DNA of 64,000 nt, taken from contig JABAKD010000025.1 in the NCBI GenBank assembly GCA_012845835.1, positions 13,917,971 through 13,981,970 on the forward strand, given 5' to 3'. Made by a program: the position numbers and the translations under genes. This document shows, one piece after another, positions 44,501-49,615 of the stretch. Each line of letters opens with the position of its first letter. Position 1 is the first letter of the stretch. The DNA comes from Undaria pinnatifida. Its lineage: Eukaryota; Sar; Phaeophyceae; Laminariales; Alariaceae. The notes below the pieces were generated by a model. It searched no databases. It saw nothing but the letters and a program-made list of their open reading frames with translations, and was not told where the DNA came from.

Positions 44501-46705
44501 CCAAGGTCGGGTAGGGGTCGGGAAGTCGCGGTCGGGAACGAAATACACTCGGGATTCCCGTTCCCGTCCCGACCCCTTCCCGACCCGACCACGTTTTCCC
44601 GATCCGACCATTACCGCGCGTACCCTTGAAATTCGTAACTAATTAAGGGGTTTGTAACAAAAAAAATTTGCTTTCTGATTTCGGGGATGGGATATATGGT
44701 TTTTCTGGCGTTGTCGATTATCTGAATGTACGGCACCTACGCCAGCGCGCGGGGGGGGGCTCGTTCTGGGGAGCTAGCATCTGAGCTGCGCATGCCGGTT
44801 CGGTTCGCGAGAAGACGGCGTCTCCGGCATAAGTCTACTGCGCTTACCTGGTAAAACAGTTGGCGGGAATTGATTCAGTACCAGGTATCTCTCTTGGGGC
44901 CACGGAGAGGAAACTAGACGACGAAAAGTGACGATTCCAACGTCGTTTACTGGCTGATTTTGGGGACGACAAGAGTTGGCGCCCGGACTATAATGCGAGG
45001 AGTGGTGCGACGTGGACGCATGATCCTAGCCGTACCGCTGGGCGCTCAAACCTCTGTTAAGATGGTTGGAGATTACACGTGCGGTACGATAGAGGTTTTG
45101 CACCTCGTTTTTTTTCTGAGATTCTTAACTTGAGGAGCCTAAGGCATGTCCTTCTTAACCCCCAAAAACTGATTTGGACAAAAATATACCTGCTTTTTTT
45201 TCGGAATTGCAGGACACGATGCATTGGAGATTTTTTTACGGGCCGCGATTCAACCCACGGATCGGGTCAGGATGTCTTTAATTTTCTCGGAGGGTTGAGT
45301 TGGTTCGGATCGCCTCAAAATCTCACGGTATGGGTCAAGTCGGGTGAGGAAGTTTTCCAAGTATTCCTGGCCGGGTCTGGTCACGCTGACCCTCGCCTCC
45401 CCGACTCTCGCCTCCCCGACCCGACCCGACCCGACCCGACCCGACCCGACCCGACCCGACCCGCGAGAAGCGAGCCCACCCATCAGACGCCCTGGTTTAT
45501 TTTAGGCGTCACCTAATCGATAGTCCTGACCGAATCGTACCGTTTCGAAATCTGCAGGGGGGTTGTTCTGGAGCTAGCGTCGGGACTGTGCATACCGGTT
45601 TGCACGAAAAGGGTCTCCCTGTCGGAACTCCACTGCGCGGACGAGGTCTTTACTGCGGGCACCAAGGGAGAGGTAAATATTTTCTTTCGTGTTTATTTCG
45701 TTTTACTCTGCCGAAAGATGAAACTAAACCTGTTTTTGCCAGCCCATCAGCATGGTTGAGATTTACGAGGGGTAACTTGTTGACACGCATGCTTTTTGGT
45801 GTTGTTTGTGTTGTCTGTGTGTGTTTTTGTCTGCCGAAAAATGAAGCTTCAGTTTTTTTTTTCCCGCCCATTAACATGGATAATGTTTTGAGTTTTTTTT
45901 TTTTGCGCACGCTACGATAGAGGTATCACGTTGTTTTACGATGCCATCTGAACGATGGGAACCCTTAACTCGAAATCGTTGGAAACTGACACTTTTTTTT
46001 GTTGTCGTTGCAGTTTTTGTTCGATAAACTAGCTAGCCCATAAGTCTGTTCAATCGCGTTGCGATTTCAATTTACTCAATAAACTGATTTTAAAGAACCC
46101 TAAAGTGCACCCCGATGGACTATCCCATGGCCTACCCTACCCGTATATAACATAGGACATTGCCTACATACCGATTTCGGTGTTCCCTGAACCGTCACAA
46201 ATTTCGCCGCTCCTTCACGAAGCAAACAGGGCGTTGCATACAACACACACCCTGTGATGAATTTCAGAGCCGAATTCCTTCCAAAATCTGGGGGGCACAA
46301 ACAAAATGATGACGGCTTCCACCTGCCTCGACCAGCCAACCACTCCATCTATGATACGAGAAACAAACATATGCTCGTACGGCTGATTGCGCATCACATC
46401 AACTTTTCCAATACTTCCACCTGCCTCTCGACCAGCCAACAGCTCCATCTCTGGTAACCCCCCCTCCCCCCCCAACACGCGCGTCCGTTCACCTTCCTTT
46501 TTTCTTGTTTTGGCTTGCTCTTGTGTGTACCTTTTCGCAAAACCAACAACAACAACAACAACAACAGCTGACCCCCGTGGTAAACATTGACGGACGGACT
46601 ATTGGAGACGGCCGGCCCGGGCTGGTCACGGCCCGTCTCAGCGAGGCGTTCGTGGAAATGACGCTTCGCCCCGCATGCGGCACGCCTCTTCCAAAATTTA
46701 AATAA
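15365..46705 (+). CDS. Branched-chain aminotransferase-like protein: sulfotransferase-like domain fused to class IV aminotransferase (14 exons)
   Basis: The exons at 15365-15607, 17755-17862, 20766-20852, 22146-22259, 28146-28199, 29383-29534, 32957-33041, 35898-36092, 36993-37081, 39505-39696, 40958-41117, 42458-42612, 45558-45672 and 46568-46705 join in frame to 629 codons including TAA. Residues about 50-300 resemble the P-loop sulfotransferase-like domain: ASPRSLSTALMYSF, then DEPLYAHFL, VVYMKHM, and LSWPAGPKSYDGCWGYVW. Residues about 330-628 resemble a class IV PLP aminotransferase: VFDSSVQGGDAVWESLRVY, HLQRLQDSAHALAF, FVSETNAANIFLVK, CVPGITR, VSLSELHCADEVFTAGTKGE. The same fusion is known from plant BCAT-like proteins, whose substrate is poorly defined. 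The position of the Schiff-base lysine appears to be Ala482. The start is uncertain: the ATG at 15365 is the nearest plausible one, but an upstream exon is likely. Introns make up about 94% of the span. The neighbouring gene is convergent. Confidence 0.9.
16616..17255 (+). pseudogene. Three decayed copies of the 3' part of exon 1
   Basis: 16616-16760 matches from CTGGAAGTTC through the donor flank (GGTGCTGTCTGTCG). 16868-16932 matches GCAGGATGGGACG through CCCCCGCTCTCTCAGC. 17187-17252 matches the last exon bases and donor (CAGGTGCGGTGCTGTCGG). Substitutions and indels break the frame. All lie in intron 1, same strand. Confidence 0.8.
17755..17862 (+). CDS. Exon 2 of BCAT-like gene
   Basis: The acceptor is GCGCAG at 17749-17754 and the donor is GTACAA. 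The exon is 36 codons, phase 0 at both ends, and continues exon 1 as FAQ|RPDTVVYDEPLYAHFL, a conserved stretch of the sulfotransferase-like domain. A pyrimidine- and T-rich tract lies just upstream. Confidence 0.92.
17950..18215 (+). mobile_element. MITE-like element D with palindrome
   Basis: It contains the perfect 18-base palindrome GTCACTCGCGCGAGTGAC at 18001-18018, the core CCTACGCTGCGCCAAACAAA and a second half palindrome near 18150. Relatives: 30830-31215, 51000-51235 (-), 51400-51865, 56085-56320, 60040-60270 (-) and 63715-64000. Confidence 0.65.
18417..18442 (+). repeat. Poly-C run
   Basis: About 25 C. Similar + strand C runs of about 12 or more are near 6460, 8098, 14725, 23866, 29228, 29355, 30036, 31176, 32147, 37540, 40040, 51426, 52056, 56618, 58230, 63675 and 63788. 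G runs are near 30580, 36170, 38347, 38790, 40855, 44128, 48575, 48832, 51198, 52281, 52925 and 54349. Confidence 0.95.
19007..19426. mobile_element. CGGGTC-rich MITE, hAT-like ends
   Basis: The ends CATGGATTTTTGTGGGTC and GACCCATGAAAAGCCCTG are imperfect inverted repeats. The body is degenerate GGGTCGGGTCAGGAGG. Flanking 8-mers match at only 5 positions. Relatives: 32340-32470, 33670-33765, 42143-42345, 45240-45510, 61000-61205 and 61515-61760. Confidence 0.6.
19560..20765 (+). repeat. Degenerate tandem array ending in the exon 3 acceptor
   Basis: About nine copies of TCACATTGGCCCACCTCTA-like sequence occur near 19590, 19710, 19915, 20040, 20130, 20295, 20390, 20595 and 20705. Three units (near 19760, 20178, 20440) run on into GCCAGGA(C/T)TC..ACGG..ACC, a decayed start of exon 3. 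The last unit leads into the functional exon. Confidence 0.75.
20766..20852 (+). CDS. Exon 3 of BCAT-like gene
   Basis: The acceptor is GTTGCAG and the donor is GTATCT. The exon is 29 codons, phase 0, ending with PKPVVYMKHMAKQ, which fits the family's KHM motif. Its acceptor region is the last unit of a degenerate tandem array at 19560-20765. Confidence 0.88.
21080..21345 (-). mobile_element. tRNA-derived SINE copy (intron 3)
   Basis: The reverse complement carries a B box-like GTTCGAGCC (21282-21292 region), CCCGAGTGCATACG, a GGGTTCAGCAT-complement block and CTGTGACCACGGTTTGTCCA-like sequence. It is antisense to the host gene. Confidence 0.7.
21421..21492 (+). pseudogene. Decayed copy of the 3' part of exon 3
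   Basis: GGTGCTGGGGCCGACGCC followed by AAGCACATGCCCGAGCGGTA parallels the last 60 bases of exon 3 and its donor. It could still be read as VLGPTPEPLVCMKHMPER. It sits 0.6 kb into intron 3, same strand. Confidence 0.75.
21885..21955 (+). pseudogene. Decayed copy of the 5' part of exon 4
   Basis: CGGATAAGGAAATTGGATG then CCCACTTTTTG parallels the start of exon 4 (ATAAGGAATTTGGATCTCCA). The acceptor CAG is replaced by ACC, and similarity fades after about 60 bases. It lies about 0.26 kb upstream of exon 4. Confidence 0.65.
22146..22259 (+). CDS. Exon 4 of BCAT-like gene
   Basis: The acceptor is ATGTGCAG and the donor is GTTAGT. The exon is 38 codons, phase 0. IIQIRTPIHMLPSW fits the family's hydrophobic-strand then IRDP..SW element, with Thr in place of the usual Asp. 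Confidence 0.87.
22318..22560 (-). mobile_element. tRNA-derived SINE copy (intron 4)
   Basis: It starts at CCAGCTTCTGGACAACCCGT on the + strand and ends near ACTCTCGTGAGTG. Further truncated relatives in the same orientation are at 18345-18510, 22568-22700 and 32810-32930, each with CCGTGG(T/C/A)CACAGGTG and CGGTACGTGCCTTC blocks. Confidence 0.65.
23765..24470 (+). repeat. Two-copy tandem duplication, about 350 bp
   Basis: Copies 23765-24115 and 24165-24470 share CAGAACGTGAC, GGGCAAT(T/C)AGCTC, GGCCTCTTCTT and CTTGCGCGAGCGTAGCGGGC ending in GCGGAGCGGAGCCCT. The second ends in a (TA)n tract at 24474-24494. Confidence 0.9.
25868..26420 (+). repeat. Three-copy tandem repeat, about 180-220 bp
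   Basis: Units start near 25868, 26091 and 26266 with CCACACCGTGCGGGGCGGT variants and share CCGGGGATGGGACCCTAT. The CTATAAATG and CCAATCAG in the array are by-products of the repeat; no gene starts here. Confidence 0.85.
26430..26818 (+). repeat. Dispersed repeat R1, copy 2 (contiguous)
   Basis: Same orientation as copy 1, in intron 4. It includes the leading TTGTTGTTGCTCTC and CCTCGCATAATCAAATCCGT part and the AATACCCCAGGGAAAAACAC part without interruption. Short frames (NTPGKNTNKPKV, DAIHA) are shared, but no protein family is recognised. Confidence 0.85.
27215..27570 (+). repeat. Dispersed repeat R2, copy B
   Basis: Inverted partner of 7490-7858, inside intron 4. The element predates neither gene boundary in any visible way and simply shows the same family on both sides of the gene start. 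Confidence 0.75.
28146..28199 (+). CDS. Exon 5 of BCAT-like gene
   Basis: The acceptor is GTGCCAG and the donor is GTAAGC. The exon is 18 codons, phase 0: IGMTDLLSAYSLVRSSGQ. It matches the short helix between the IRDP-like strand and the DAE strand in this family. It is short, so support comes mainly from phase, splice sites and order. Confidence 0.75.
28458..29030 (+). pseudogene. Four decayed copies of the 5' part of exon 6
   Basis: Copies begin near 28458, 28637, 28738 and 28974. Each carries a version of CCGATCGTGTTGGATGCCGA and about 60-70 bases of exon. Copies 1 and 2 retain an AAAG| acceptor-like join and an open frame (IVLDAELLCGNPKGVLAET; LLDTELLHTNPKGVLIRDL). Copy 3 ends in TGA. 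All stop before the LSWPAGP part. Confidence 0.85.
29190..30060 (+). repeat. Duplicated acceptor-flank segment on both sides of exon 6
   Basis: 29260-29370 and 29940-30045 share CGACGTGCTCCGTCCCG, GGTGCGAGGG/GGATGCGAGGG, GGCTACGGCTATGCA and a terminal poly-C run. The first copy is the immediate upstream flank of exon 6; the second lies in intron 6. Confidence 0.75.
29383..29534 (+). CDS. Exon 6 of BCAT-like gene
   Basis: The acceptor CTGAAAG follows a poly-C pyrimidine tract; the donor is TGTG|GTGAGT. The exon is 50 codons plus two bases. It carries PIVLDAELLRANP, MLGIPYAPEQLSWPAGPK and DGCWGYVW, which are diagnostic of the C-terminal half of the sulfotransferase-like domain. Four decayed partial copies lie upstream in intron 5. 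Confidence 0.92.
32470..32790 (+). repeat. GTTGCT/GTTGCC/GTTGCG hexamer microsatellite in intron 6
   Basis: About 320 bases of (GTTGYN)n with blocks of T, C and G at the last position, ending in CTTGTT units. Long Leu, Val-Ala or Asn-Ser frames are compositional. Confidence 0.97.
32957..33041 (+). CDS. Exon 7 of BCAT-like gene
   Basis: The acceptor is TTGACAG and the donor is GTAAGG. The first base completes the Trp codon split with exon 6 (VW|YEGCRKSTCF). The remaining 28 codons end in LAPLLE. A decayed copy follows in intron 7. Confidence 0.85.
33147..33265 (+). pseudogene. Decayed copy of exon 7
   Basis: CTGCAG|GTATGAA is followed by GGGTGCCGAACGTCTAGTCG, CCAAGCTTTGC and TTTTGAGGTGG, in the same order as exon 7 and its donor. 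Several indels break the frame. It lies 0.1 kb downstream of exon 7. Confidence 0.65.
33770..34058 (+). mobile_element. tRNA-derived SINE copy (intron 7)
   Basis: Same order as the 8.4 kb copy: TGGCGTATCAAGTTATCCTC, GAGTTCGAGTGCC, GACTTGCAGAAAGCACGAG, CACCTGTGACCACGGCTTGT, CCAGAAGCTGG, then an A-run. Sense to the host gene. Confidence 0.8.
34424..35140 (+). repeat. Satellite of about 12 units of about 60 bp in intron 7
   Basis: Each unit has CTTTCAGGGCAGACAGATCC, CTGATCTATATGATCTGCAT and GGGCTATAGCAATGATCTG variants. Unit starts are spaced 55-70 bases apart. Confidence 0.95.
35225..35640 (+). repeat. AT-rich TAGATGATG degenerate satellite
   Basis: TAGATGATNTAGATTATATAG-like units without a fixed period, just upstream of exon 8. 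Confidence 0.85.
35898..36092 (+). CDS. Exon 8 of BCAT-like gene (domain linker)
   Basis: The acceptor is CTTTCAG and the donor is GTATAA. The exon is 65 codons, phase 0. It begins ECMPIYQLLRAKAI, passes through an Ala-rich linker, and ends in IFVWVGGQLLPRHMAK, the entry strand of the aminotransferase domain. Confidence 0.92.
36195..36425 (+). repeat. Copy of an intron 5 segment and exon 6 start inside intron 8
   Basis: 36203-36420 parallels 28265-28475: TGACCACGCATCCCTTTCGA, then GGGCGC(C/T)CATTGCG, ACTACATAGA, and GGAAAGCGATCGTTTCTC against GGAAGCGATCGTGTTGG. Same strand, about 8 kb away. Confidence 0.75.
36993..37081 (+). CDS. Exon 9 of BCAT-like gene
   Basis: The acceptor is TTTCAACAAG and the donor is GTGAGA. 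The exon is 29 codons plus two bases. VFDSSVQGGDAVWESLRVY is the conserved start of the class IV aminotransferase fold. Confidence 0.93.
37620..37815 (+). repeat. Tandem repeat, about 60 bp, four copies
   Basis: AAAGGTATACCGCTTTTTGGC followed by GTGAATGACGAA recurs four times. Confidence 0.85.
37820..38120 (+). repeat. 30-bp minisatellite in intron 9
   Basis: About nine units of CCATTCCCAACTCCTAAACT followed by TAACCTTAAC, ending in CCAAGTGATTTGTTCCC units. Confidence 0.95.
39354..39450 (+). pseudogene. Copy of the 5' part of exon 10, still open
   Basis: TTAG|G then CACCGGCGGCGGCAGCAGG parallels the start of exon 10, 151 bases upstream. The frame remains open: QDSAHALAFEATPSPRHVAI then VSALAAN. 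Similarity ends at a C run where exon 10 has GACATGACGG. It has no donor, so it would need exon 10's. Confidence 0.8.
39505..39696 (+). CDS. Exon 10 of BCAT-like gene
   Basis: The acceptor is GTCTTAG and the donor is GTAGGT. One base, 63 codons, then two bases. HLQRLQDSAHALAF and VHVRVTLSRGARTT fit the HLDRL and (H/Y)(I/V)R motifs of class IV aminotransferases. Confidence 0.92.
39775..40630 (+). repeat. Array of donor-like TCGGGTGAGTTTCTTA units
   Basis: More than ten variants of TTCGGGTGAGTTTCTTA occur between the exon 10 echoes (near 39785, 39880, 39930, 40025, 40175, 40225, 40395, 40430, 40515, 40565). They resemble the exon 10 end and donor (GTCGG|GTAGGTTT). Confidence 0.6.
40050..40705 (+). 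pseudogene. Four decayed copies of the 3' part of exon 10
   Basis: Copies near 40053-40140, 40302-40400, 40478-40525 and 40646-40705 carry versions of GAACGACATGACGGACGG, GCGACGCTGTCAAGAG and CCGAACTTCTGCATT followed by a TCGGGT donor-like end. All have substitutions and indels. They lie in intron 10, same strand. Confidence 0.8.
40958..41117 (+). CDS. Exon 11 of BCAT-like gene, GC donor
   Basis: The acceptor is CTCGGCAG. The frame joins exon 12 only if the donor is TTG|GCAAGT, a GC-AG intron; using GCAA|GTGTTT instead would shift the frame of exon 12. TLIVVAERQ and CLDSAIHHNNLLNNIL cover the cofactor-binding region. The residue usually Lys before IHHNN is Ala (GCG). Confidence 0.85.
41255..42147 (+). 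pseudogene. Five tandem decayed copies of the exon 11 end plus donor intron
   Basis: Copies end near 41335, 41538, 41730, 41957 and 42147 at intervals of about 190-225 bases. Each has a version of AGGAGAAGCCCACCGCAG, TTCAGCGATCCACCACAACA and CCTGCTCAACAACATTTTGG, then a TG-rich intron stretch. The second keeps GGCAAGTGTTT. The fifth is cut off by a CGGGTC-rich element. Confidence 0.88.
41820..41878 (+). repeat. (GGGA)n microsatellite in an exon 11 echo unit
   Basis: About 14 GGGA units occupy the intron part of the third echo repeat, extending that unit compared with the others. Confidence 0.95.
42143..42345. repeat. CGGGTC-rich element truncating an exon 11 echo
   Basis: CTCGGGCCGGGTCTGGTCG begins exactly where the fifth exon 11 echo breaks off. 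The right end is TATGACCCTGAAAAATCCCTG. Confidence 0.6.
42458..42612 (+). CDS. Exon 12 of BCAT-like gene
   Basis: The acceptor is GGTACAG and the donor is GTTAGC. It is 51 codons plus two bases. VAGATDAVMLDVEGFV, SETNAANIFLVKDGELVTP and SCVPGIT are the most conserved motifs of class IV aminotransferases. Confidence 0.95.
42767..42940 (+). pseudogene. Two decayed copies of exon 12
   Basis: 42767-42789 resembles the exon end and donor (ACCTGGAAGAACGAGGTTA against ACCCGGCATCACGAGGTTA). 42844-42940 resembles the second half, with GAGGGATTTTTGTTCGAGAC, CGCTGCCGACATTTTCCTGG and ACCTGGCTATCACGA. Frames are broken. Confidence 0.8.
43064..44628. mobile_element. Non-autonomous hAT-like transposon, 1.56 kb
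   Basis: Perfect 18-base inverted ends CAAGGGTACGCGCGGTAA lie at 43064-43081 and 44611-44628. Flanking 8-mers GAATTCGC and AAATTCGT match at 6 of 8 positions, consistent with an old 8-bp target duplication. Subterminal regions are CGGGA-rich on both sides in opposite orientation (43140-43480; 44300-44600). No transposase is seen. It sits in intron 12. Confidence 0.75.
43885..43985 (-). other. Coiled-coil-like fragment inside the hAT-like element
   Basis: On the - strand a frame reads GLGKVARDLEALKAEQDAAA then ESAFAVKTAR and a stop. The composition is that of a helical coding exon. It may be a captured host fragment or coincidence. Confidence 0.3.
44748..44848 (+). pseudogene. Decayed copy of exon 13
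   Basis: GGGGGGGCTCGTTCTGGGGA, GCTAGCATCTGAGCTGCGCA, TGCCGGTTCG and GTCTCCGGCATAAGTC parallel exon 13 in order, but with stops and deletions. It is 0.8 kb upstream of exon 13. Confidence 0.8.
45240..45510. repeat. CGGGTC-rich element in intron 12
   Basis: It contains nine consecutive GACCC-type units (45417-45462) and ends near GACGCCCTGG. Same family as the elements above. Confidence 0.6.
45558..45672 (+). CDS. Exon 13 of BCAT-like gene
   Basis: The acceptor is TCTGCAG and the donor is GTAAAT. One base completes the Arg of GITR, followed by 38 codons. RVSLSELHCADEVFTAGTKG matches the ERR(I/V)SLSE..AADEVF.TGT motif. Confidence 0.94.
46317..46456 (+). repeat. Short direct repeat in intron 13
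   Basis: TTCCACCTGCCTCGACCAGC at 46317 recurs at 46420 (with one extra CT), each followed by CAAC and CTCCATCT. Confidence 0.85.
46568..46705 (+). CDS. Exon 14 (terminal) of BCAT-like gene
   Basis: The acceptor follows an ACA-repeat (AACAACAG). LTPVVNIDGRTIGDGRPG and VTARLSEAFVE lead to TAA at 46703-46705. The end of the protein (CGTPLPKFK) aligns in length with the family C terminus. Confidence 0.95.
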   Translation: MTPVVNIDGRTIGDGRPGLVTARLSEAFVEMTLRPACGTPLPKFK

Positions 46706-47150
46706 TCGCCGTCCTACGTTTGGGCGGCGCTGCTCGATCGGGGAGTAGTGGTCACGACTACGTAGTAACAGTCATGTCCCGGCGGGGGCAGGCGCCACCA
46801 CGAGCCACACTACGGCGCAGTCTCGGCTTGCGTGGAGGGAACTGCGGCGGCAGGAGACTGGATTCGACGACGACGGAGGAGGGCGACAGAGCGCCGACGG
46901 GCTGGGGAAGAGACGGATGGAATTCGTCCTGGACAAGAATTTTTATTTTGCACGATCAGCACCGCGAGCTGCGAGGAGCATGTTTGTTCCGGGGACGGGG
47001 GAGAAGGGAACCGGCTGGAATTGAGTGTCAACGCCACAGCAGGAGAATGGCACACGGAGACCCACGACCCGCACGCACACCATGATCACGAGAGCACGAG
47101 AGCAGCGATCATCTTTTTTCTTTTTTTTTTTTTCAAGAGGCAGTAGTACA
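46706..47150 (+). other. Likely 3' UTR and downstream flank of BCAT-like gene
   Basis: GC-rich sequence directly after the stop codon. Two overlapping open frames (46720-47085 and 46832-47146) lack any recognisable protein and are probably compositional. No polyadenylation signal can be assigned with confidence. Confidence 0.4.
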
Positions 47151-48949
47151 ACATGTTACTTATAACGTCACTGATTTTTGTAGAGTTGGTAGCGTTGTAT
47201 GCCCTTCATGGGGAACAACCCCCCGTAATTTTCAGGCACGGGCCGTCGTAGCTGCGCTGCAACCTGTCGGATAACTCGGGAAGACGGGGCGGGGCGATCA
47301 TTGATATTTACATGATGTGGGTTTTTGGTTCGATTGCTCCCTTTTAAACTGCATGCCCGCGGATCGTCACTCTGACAGCAATCCAGACAGCTGGCGCGTT
47401 CGTCTGTGCTCGTGATTACCGTGGTTCGTACGGTGCAGGCAGCCCATCCGCTGTAGTTTGTAGCCGCGAGTTGGTTTGTTGTGGGAACGGGGGAGCTCTA
47501 TGCCGTAGTTGAGTGGATACCCGCGGCCATGTGAGTTCAGTTTGCACATTGGATCGTTTCACTTGTGCGACTTTTTCCGTATCGTGCGTTTTAGCCGGGA
47601 AAGAGCATTATTTCCCGGACGAATTTTGATTTCATTTGATTTTTCGTATCTTCCTAGGGCTCCAGCACCTTCATTATGTGACCACGAACTCTTAGTTTTT
47701 TTACTAGAGTTAAATGTGAGACAAAATCATCAACAACAAGGGGTTGCCCTTTTTTTAGTTGATATGTTTTTTTCTGACAGGTTGAGCTATCGGTTAGTAT
47801 GATAATTTTACGAGTGTCTTTTGTTTTAGGACTACTGTAGCGCATGGAAAGGTTGGGCGGTTTGCGCCGAACGTTGGTGATCGGCTCCGCCCCGACGTGT
47901 GGAACGATCGGTTAGTATGGCCATTTTCACGAGTGCGTTTGTGACAGGACTACTGCTGTAGCGCAGCGCATGTGCGTGTGGGTCGGGCGGGTTGCGCGAA
48001 CGAATGTCGCCAAAACCATGCTTCAGGTAAGGTGTTGATGTTGAGCTCCCTCCTCGCGTTAGGAGCGCGAACAACGTCGTCAAAACCATGCTTCGGGTAA
48101 GGTGTTGAAGTTGAGCTCCCTCCTCGCGTTACGAGAGCTCAGGAAATTCTTGGAACCTGCTGTATATCATAGAAGTGTTGGTCGGGTTGCGCGAAGGAAT
48201 GCCTCCTTCGAAGTAATGTTTTCGGGTGAGATACTGAGATCCTCGTGTTAGATGCTCAGAATCTTCTGCTGCACCCCTACCGTGGGATGCCTCCAAAACC
48301 CTATAAAACCTCTAACAACCTATATCCTTAAACCCTAACGCTAACCCTATGGTAGATGTGCGCTCCACTTTTTTCCGAGGCTCGTAACCTGATGAGCTGG
48401 AGACTCCGTTCAAAACAACCCAATGTCGCCGTGGAACTTTAGCTTATTTCTCTTGCATTTTTTGGTTTTTGCATTCCCTAGGGGTATATGTGGAAATCGT
48501 CGGGTTCAATTTGCATTGTAGTCAAAATCAGTTTGCCGGTGGGTTTTAAAAGGAGTCCCGAAGTTCGGGGGGGAGGGGGCGGGGGGGGGGGGGGATTGCC
48601 AAAAATAGGTATACCTCTATCGTAGCAGCCGCCCGACCCTACCTCTAACCACAACCCTAGCCCTAACGGAACAGTATCAGGAAATATGATATGGACCTAC
48701 TGTAGGTACGGACTACTGCCATGCGGGGGTGCCTCTGGCTCCGTATCGGTCACTCACTGGAGGGTTTCTTGGATGTTGCACATCTCTGGTATTAGCTGTT
48801 TGCTCAGTCAGCCGGATGGCTTCTGGCAGGAGGGGGGGGGGGGGTTGGAACCGTTCGTTCAGGCAAGCGGCAAGGCCTGCCAGCTATCAAAGAGACAACC
48901 ACTATAAATCTCGATGGCCCAACGGGATAGAGGGGATATCATACCGCTT
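47151..48949. other. Intergenic interval between the convergent genes
   Basis: Two similar stretches near 47870-47980 and 48000-48140 (AAAACCATGCTTC, GTAAGGTGTTGA, GAGCTCCCTCCTCGCGTTA) form a local duplication. G runs are present at 48567-48592 and 48830-48844. No gene is supported. Confidence 0.5.
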
Positions 48950-49030
48950 ATCCTAGCCCTAACCCCTAACCAACCCTAGCCCTAACCCTGGCCCTAACCA
49001 TTTGCTAACCCTAACCCTATCCCTAGCCCT
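48950..49030 (+). repeat. Interstitial telomere-like CCCTAA motifs
   Basis: CCTAGCCCTAACCCCTAACC and further CCCTAACCCTGGCCCTAACC variants. Shorter runs are at 48325-48355 and 48640-48668. These match the complement of TTAGGG but are degenerate. Confidence 0.8.
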
Positions 49031-49384
49031 GTGGCGGCTCCTCCCGTTTCCGAATATATGCTTGGATTCTTCTCGATTCCTCCCCGCTAGCCTGGCTCTT
49101 CAGGTATCGCTTGTAGCTCGGAGCGACTTTTTCCCTGTATTGTAATCATTGTTGTTCGGCAGGTAGGGAGGGGCGGGCGTTAGAGGGGGGCGGTGTGTGT
49201 TCATTTCATGCGTAGCAGTGTACTCACAGGGTTGTTGACCTTCGATCCCTTCAAAGCCGGGACGGAGGTAAGGGGGGGGTTGGGGGGCGTTGTGAGGTGG
49301 GGTGTGGGTGGGGATAGGGATGCTGGAGTGCGGTAGGGGTGGGATCTGGAGTGGGTGGGCGTATTCGCTTGTGGCTTGCCCCCC

Positions 49385-49615
49385 CCCAAAAACCAGCGAT
49401 TTTCTTTAACGAACGTTTCATTCAGGGCTGCTCGACACAAGGAAGGGCACCCTTGAAAGTAAAGTATCCACTTATTTGTTGTGTGCAAAAGTCTATTTGA
49501 TCGATGACGTCGGGGTGTCGAGGGACACCCGTGTTTCAGGAGATACGACCGGGAGCTGGTCTTGAAACCGGTGACTTCGTTAAAGAAAAGTTCGTGGGGC
49601 TACCGTGGAACGACT
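49385..49615 (+). mobile_element. MITE-like element B
   Basis: ACCAGCGAT, CTTTAACGAACGTTTCAT, GACGTCGGGGTG, AGGAGATACGACCGGGAGCT, GACTTCGTTAAAGAAAAGTT, CTACCGTGGAACGACTCC in order. Further copies: 52025-52320, 52710-52960, 57596-57875, 59240-59510. The ends are loosely inverted (GATTCTACGATACCCCC; GCTACCATAGAACGACTC). Confidence 0.75.

Noticed and set aside
46720-47146. Two overlapping 100-120 codon frames after the BCAT-like stop
   Set aside because: Arg/Gly-rich translation of GC-rich DNA with no matching frame preference; more likely 3' UTR.
49228-49260. Tiny - strand exon candidate with GTGAGT donor
   Set aside because: Only about seven codons between the acceptor-like AAG and the donor, with no independent support.
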